From an uncultured Actinomycetes bacterium (lineage in GTDB: Bacteria > Actinomycetota > Geothermincolia > Geothermincolales > RBG-13-55-18), in the NCBI GenBank assembly GCA_937128055.1, contig CAKZMC010000071.1, positions 1 to 39,609 of the forward strand: 39,609 bases of DNA. Reading direction: 5' to 3'. Numbering within the stretch: position 1 is the stretch's first letter; each line of letters opens with the position of its first letter. Below the pieces are notes generated by a model. The model made no database searches. It had not been told where the DNA came from and saw only the letters and a program-made list of their open reading frames with translations. Position numbers and translations under genes: made by a program. Below, piece after piece: positions 35,170-39,609 of the stretch.

Positions 35170-37347
35170 TCAGCGGACGCCGGCGAGAGAGAGGACAAAA
35201 CCCTCGATGAGCCCGCCGGTGAGCCCTATGTGGGCAGGGTCGATTTTGTTGTAGCTGTCGCGCGGGGTATGGTACCAGGGGTCGTCCTTCACCTCCAGCC
35301 AGACGGCGGGCAGGCCTGCGTTCTCGAAGGGCTCATGGTCCGAGTAGCTCCCGCTCTTCATGTAGGGAAGGTGGGTTCCCGTGCGCGCGGCGTAGGAAAG
35401 GAGCGAGTTGCACAGGTCCATGGGCCCTATTCCCATGGTGCGGGCGTAAAGCTGCTGGCCCACCCCCACCATGTCCACGATTATGGCGCCACGCAACCGC
35501 TGCCTGATCTCGAGGGTAAGGTTGGCCACGTAATAGCGCGACCCGAAATGGTGGAGGTCCGTGCCGTCCACCAGCCTCTCCTCGCCGCCGAAGAGGACGA
35601 AGGTCACCTGCATGTCGGCGAAAGGTCCCTGCTCCGCCAGGCAGCGGGCGAGCTCGAGCACCACCGCGGTCCCCGAGCCGTTGTCGTTGGCCCCCGGGCT
35701 GCCGGTGCCGCCCTTGGTGTCGTAGTGGGCGCCGATGACCAGGATGGGGGTGGACGGGCCGGGATGGGCGGCGTCCAGCGTGGCCACCACGTTGCGGGTG
35801 ATGGCGCCGTTGGGAAGCGGCACCTCCTGCACGGCGGGCAGGTAACCGTAACCCTGTAACGTCGAGGCTATGTAGCCGGCTGCGGCGGCCTCTCCCGCCG
35901 TTCCCTCCACGCGGGTGCCTATGCCCAGGCTCAGGTCGCGTATGTGCCGCATGGCGTTGGCCACCTCGAAGTCCGCGCCGGGGAAGTAGAGGGGGCGCTC
36001 CGCCACCACCGGCTCCTGTGACGTGACCTCGAGGGAGACGTCGCGCCCCTTGGGCACCTGGCGGAAGACGTCTATGGTGAAGCGGGAACGCGGGGGGATA
36101 ACGTATTCCTTCGTGACCGTCTCGTCCCAGCCCAGGATGTAGTCCACCTCCACCGTCGCTTCTCCATGCCCGGGGTTGAGCAGGCAGAGGTACTCATGGA
36201 AACCGGGGCGGGTGGTCCCCTCCGCCAGCAGCCAGCGCTTGCCCGCGGATTCCACCCCCAGGGAAACGTGGCCTCCCCGGCAGACGCCGCGGTAGTCGAA
36301 GTACATGGGACGCTCGGCCAGGAAGGGGTCGGGCGCGCTTGCCTCGATGGACACGTTGCGGCCGCTTCCCACCAGCGCGTTGATATTGAGGGTGTGGCGC
36401 CGGTGGGGATCCAGGTGCAGGTGGAACGACTGCTCCGCCCCGTCCTCGAAGAGGCAGTTCAGGGTGACGTCGGTTCCGTCCGGGTCGCCGTCTCCGGGCA
36501 GGTAGAGGCTCAGCCATTCCTCGAAACCCGGCCCCGTGTACCCTTCCGCGAAGAGGAAGCTCCTGCGCGGCTCCGCCAGCCCCGCGGATGCATGCCCTCC
36601 CGGCCACGCGTTACGGTAGTTGAAATACATGACCCGCTCGCAGCAGACCGGCCCGTCCGCCCGCACCCGCGTGGCGACGTCGTGCCCGCCGCCCGCCACC
36701 GCGTTGACCAGCACCGTGCGGCGCGCGCCGGGCGGGAGCGGCACCGGGCAGGCGACGACACGCCCGTCCTCCAGGGCGAAGGAAAGCGTGGCCGCCGTCT
36801 GCGCCTCGCCTGGGTTGGCCAGGAGTATCCATTCCTCGAAGCCCGGGCGCGTGCAGCCTTCCGCGAAATACCATGAAGCGGCGAGCGATTCCGTCCCTCC
36901 TCCGACGGTGCACCCCCTCCACCTCCCGCGGTAGCTGAAGTACATGGGGCGTTCGGCCACCACGGGCAGGCCGCTGTGCAGGTGCAGCGAAACCTCGCGG
37001 TTCTCCCCCGCCACCTGGTTTATGTTCAGGGTGGTGCGGGAGCGGGGCGCGAGGGGGAAGGACGCGGTGCGCGGCGAGCCCTCGTTGTAGAGCAGCCGGA
37101 GGTCAAGGGAGGACCATGCCTCCTCCGGGTTGAAGACGCAGAGCCATTCCTGGAACCCGGCGCCGGTGTAGCCCTCCGCGAAGTACCAGTCGGTGGCGGC
37201 GCCGGCGCGGGCCTCCCCGCAGAAGCCGTCCCCGGAGGCCGGGAAGGCGGGCGATGCCGGAAGGAGCGGGCAGAGGGAGAGGCAGAACAGCAGGGCGGCC
37301 GCGGCTGCCGGCAGCAAATCCCATCTGCCGCCGCGGCCCTTCCTCAC
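35170..37347 (-). CDS. Secreted M28-family metallopeptidase with four N-terminal beta-type repeats
   Basis: Signal peptide; VIGAHYDTKGG, GANDNGSGTAVVLELAR, FVLFGGEE, HTPRDSYNKID M28 motifs; GTG start at 37347 overlapping upstream TGA with GGGAGGTG RBS. Confidence 0.88.
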   Translation of the reverse strand: MRKGRGGRWDLLPAAAAALLFCLSLCPLLPASPAFPASGDGFCGEARAGAATDWYFAEGYTGAGFQEWLCVFNPEEAWSSLDLRLLYNEGSPRTASFPLAPRSRTTLNINQVAGENREVSLHLHSGLPVVAERPMYFSYRGRWRGCTVGGGTESLAASWYFAEGCTRPGFEEWILLANPGEAQTAATLSFALEDGRVVACPVPLPPGARRTVLVNAVAGGGHDVATRVRADGPVCCERVMYFNYRNAWPGGHASAGLAEPRRSFLFAEGYTGPGFEEWLSLYLPGDGDPDGTDVTLNCLFEDGAEQSFHLHLDPHRRHTLNINALVGSGRNVSIEASAPDPFLAERPMYFDYRGVCRGGHVSLGVESAGKRWLLAEGTTRPGFHEYLCLLNPGHGEATVEVDYILGWDETVTKEYVIPPRSRFTIDVFRQVPKGRDVSLEVTSQEPVVAERPLYFPGADFEVANAMRHIRDLSLGIGTRVEGTAGEAAAAGYIASTLQGYGYLPAVQEVPLPNGAITRNVVATLDAAHPGPSTPILVIGAHYDTKGGTGSPGANDNGSGTAVVLELARCLAEQGPFADMQVTFVLFGGEERLVDGTDLHHFGSRYYVANLTLEIRQRLRGAIIVDMVGVGQQLYARTMGIGPMDLCNSLLSYAARTGTHLPYMKSGSYSDHEPFENAGLPAVWLEVKDDPWYHTPRDSYNKIDPAHIGLTGGLIEGFVLSLAGVR
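35968..37191 (-). repeat. Four tandem ~105-aa protein repeats (WYFAEG...GF.EWL...NP...V.ERPMYF.YRG)
   Basis: Repeats begin DWYFAEGYTGAGF, SWYFAEGCTRPGF, SFLFAEGYTGPGF, RWLLAEGTTRPGF and each ends near (A/C)ER(P/V)(M/L)YF. Confidence 0.9.
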
Positions 37348-38984
37348 GCCTGCACCTCCCGCAGGGGCAGCTCGAGCCGGCTTACTCCCTCGCCGAAGCA
37401 TACGCGCACCCCTCCACCGAAAACGGGAAGGGCGAAGGCGAGGTTGCTGCCGCTAAGGGTGAGGCGGAAGCGGTGGCCTTCCCGCAACAGGTAATCGACG
37501 GCGACCAGGTCCAGGGAGAACGTCACCTCCTTTTCCGGTGCGGCGCCCTCAAGGGAGCCGGTCCCGTAGGTGATGAGCACGGGGAGGCTTCCGTCGGGCG
37601 GCACGTCGTAGAGCAGTGCGTTCACCTGGGCCCTTTCCCGCATGGGCTTCACCAGGAGGTTCAGCCGCGGGGTGCCCAGGAGCTCGAAGTTCCTCCTGGT
37701 GGGGGAGGTGGAGAAGGAGAAGAAGCCGTTGCCCGCCTCTCGCCGCGGCCCCGGGAAGGACAGCCTGAAGGCCTGGGGACGCAGTATGGAGGGCCCGGAG
37801 TTGACGGGGTTGAGCAGCCTGGTCCGCAGGGCCACCTCCTCCCGTTTGCCGCGGGGTTGGGAAGTGAGCTTGAGTTCCCCGCCGTCCCTTCCCAGGTAGA
37901 GGAGATGGCCATGCACGCCGGGGGGAGGCCAGGAGGGCTCGGCTTCCATGACGCCCTTCCACGGGCGGTAGAGGCGCAAGGGAGGCTCCGCGAGCACCCC
38001 GTTCTCGTCGCCCTTGAGCCAGTAGTCGAACCAGCGCCTGGTGAGCTCCCATATCTCCCGGCCGGCCCAGCGGGGGCCGACCATGGCGTCGATGCCGTGT
38101 ATCCCGTTGGATATGTAGAGCATCTTGGGGGCCTTCAGCCGCTCGAAGAATTCCAGCATCTGGTTGGGCTCGAAGAGATCGTCGTTCCAGGAACAGAAGA
38201 TGAGCATGGGCTTGCTGAATCCTTCCACCTGGTGGTGGCAGGATCGTCTGCGCATGTCCTCGCGGTAGGCCTCGCGGTCGCCGCGTCCCAGGAGCAGGAG
38301 GAGCGTCCAGCGGTAGAGGGGGTTGCGGGGGTCGAGTTTGGTGGCCCAGGTGGCGGTGACCACGAGGAAGGCCCCCCAGAATATCTTGAGGGATCCCTGC
38401 GGGGCCAGGCTCCTCTCCAGGTCGGTCCAGCCCGCCATGGGGACCACGGTGCGCACGCGCGGGTCACGGCTGGCGATGAGGAAGGAATGGCCGCCGCCGT
38501 AGGAGATGCCGGTGACACCCAGGGCTCCCTCCCGGAGCGGCAGCTCGCTCTCGCGCGTGAGCCAGTCGATGGCGTCCTCGAGGTCGTTGAGCTCGCGGTC
38601 GGGATCGGCCACGTGGACCTTTCCGCCCGATGATCCCCACCCCCGGCAGTCGTAGGCCAGCACCACGTACCCGGAGGAGGCGAAGAGGGGCGCGTAGAGG
38701 TGGCATTGCCAGCGCGAGAGAACCCAGGAGTGGACCATGATAATGGCGGGGAAAGGCCCGTCCCCGTGGGGAACGTAGAGGGCGGCGGAAAGCCTGGTGC
38801 CGTCCCTCGCGGTGAGCTTGAACTGCTCCATGCGGTAACCCCTTCGCCCGCCCCGTATGCGCGCCTGCCACGCCGCGAGGCGGGGCAGGAAGAAGAGGGA
38901 AGAAAGGCAGGCGGCCTGCAGCAGCCTCTTGGCGGTGTGGAGCTGCCCCTTCTTCCTGGCCTTGCCGCTCTTCTTACCGGACAT
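37344..38984 (-). CDS. CocE/S15-type alpha/beta hydrolase (X-Pro dipeptidyl-peptidase-like)
   Basis: DGTRLSAALYVPHGDGPFPAIIMVHSW; YDCRGWGSSGG; GVTGISYGGGHSFLIAS; C-terminal jelly-roll-like SFSTSPTRRNFELLGTPRLNLLVKP; start MSGKKSGK. Confidence 0.87.
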   Translation of the reverse strand: MSGKKSGKARKKGQLHTAKRLLQAACLSSLFFLPRLAAWQARIRGGRRGYRMEQFKLTARDGTRLSAALYVPHGDGPFPAIIMVHSWVLSRWQCHLYAPLFASSGYVVLAYDCRGWGSSGGKVHVADPDRELNDLEDAIDWLTRESELPLREGALGVTGISYGGGHSFLIASRDPRVRTVVPMAGWTDLERSLAPQGSLKIFWGAFLVVTATWATKLDPRNPLYRWTLLLLLGRGDREAYREDMRRRSCHHQVEGFSKPMLIFCSWNDDLFEPNQMLEFFERLKAPKMLYISNGIHGIDAMVGPRWAGREIWELTRRWFDYWLKGDENGVLAEPPLRLYRPWKGVMEAEPSWPPPGVHGHLLYLGRDGGELKLTSQPRGKREEVALRTRLLNPVNSGPSILRPQAFRLSFPGPRREAGNGFFSFSTSPTRRNFELLGTPRLNLLVKPMRERAQVNALLYDVPPDGSLPVLITYGTGSLEGAAPEKEVTFSLDLVAVDYLLREGHRFRLTLSGSNLAFALPVFGGGVRVCFGEGVSRLELPLREVQA

Positions 38985-39375
38985 GCGCTTAACCCCCCAT
39001 CGTGCATCAAGATGCCTGCTTTTCCGCTCCATGATACCAAAAAAGGATGTGGCCCGTTACATTTTTCCGGGCGGCGGCGAGGGGGCGGGAACGGCGCGCG
39101 GGGAGCCGGTGCGCCTCCCCCGGACGCCGTCCCTCCTCTGCCGGTCGGGGGATGTGGAGGAGCGGGCTTCCCGCTGCCTGAAAAAACCTCGCGGCCGCCC
39201 CTCCTCGAGGCGGCCGGCGGCGCCTTGCCCCTCACGTTCCCTCCCTGCCGCCTGCCCCACGCGGGTTCGCCACGGCGCCGGGAGGCGCTGCCCCGGCGGT
39301 AGGTGGTACGCAGCCAAGGCGGTTTCCGGTCGTCCGGGCCCGGCGGCAGGAAGAGCCACCCCCGGCGGTTGGTGC

Positions 39376-39381
39376 TATTAT
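39376..39381 (+). promoter_or_regulatory. Candidate extended -10 (TGCTATTAT) for the right-edge ORF
   Basis: GGTGCTATTATCT 66 nt upstream of ATG 39447. Confidence 0.35.
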
Positions 39382-39446
39382 CTAAATGGGATCGGGCAGG
39401 AGACGGTCTTGGAAAACATCTGGAAAACGTCGTAAGAAAGGGAAGG

Positions 39447-39609
39447 ATGCGGGGCATGCCGGAGCAGCTCTCCCACCTCGGCAGGGGGCTTTCTCTCCAG
39501 GGCTTCAACCCCTCTCACGGCGGGGATTTCAGCGCCGTCCCGGCGGTGAGGGGCGACCTCGCCGTGGGCTGCGGCGGGGTGGCCGGGAGGACCCCCTCTC
39601 CACTCCAGG
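39447..39609 (+). CDS. Partial CDS truncated by window edge, function unassigned
   Basis: Open frame MRGMPEQLSHLGRGLSLQGFNPSHGGDFSAVPAVRGDLAVGCGGVAGRTPSPLQ with AAGGGAAGG RBS; possible class II aldolase/adducin-like N-terminus (weak). Confidence 0.45.
   Translation, partial: MRGMPEQLSHLGRGLSLQGFNPSHGGDFSAVPAVRGDLAVGCGGVAGRTPSPLQ

Noticed and set aside
1-39609. tRNA/rRNA genes, prophage or intact insertion sequences
   Set aside because: No tRNA cloverleaf, rRNA, transposase, integrase or phage structural gene signature was recognised by eye; a tRNAscan/ISfinder run would be decisive

Overview
High-GC (actinobacterial-looking; taxonomy is my inference) 39.6 kb chromosomal window. Left half (about 0.1-18.6 kb) is a Wzy/Wzx-type surface-polysaccharide locus: O-antigen ligase/polymerase, several GT4 and one GT2 glycosyltransferases, methyltransferases, a lipoprotein alpha/beta hydrolase, a Wzx-like flippase, a Wzz/BY-kinase-like protein with degenerate nucleotide-binding motifs, two hexapeptide acyltransferases and a polyprenyl-phosphate sugar transferase. 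The middle (19.2-23.2 kb) holds three LpxL/PatA-like acyltransferase paralogs that all appear to lack the acidic residue of the HX4(D/E) motif, plus an uncharacterised single-TM protein. The right half holds FmdB followed by a tiny membrane smORF missing from the ORF track (possibly a UGA/selenocysteine gene), an FAD oxidoreductase, divergent TetR/MarR regulators, LemA, a Mre11/Rad50-like (YhaO/YhaN-type) pair plus an unknown third gene, a flavin reductase, a hexapeptide acyltransferase, a PaaK-like ligase, a repeat-bearing M28 peptidase and a CocE/S15-like hydrolase. No tRNA, rRNA, CRISPR or intact mobile element was recognised. All family calls come from reading motifs by eye; no database search was run.
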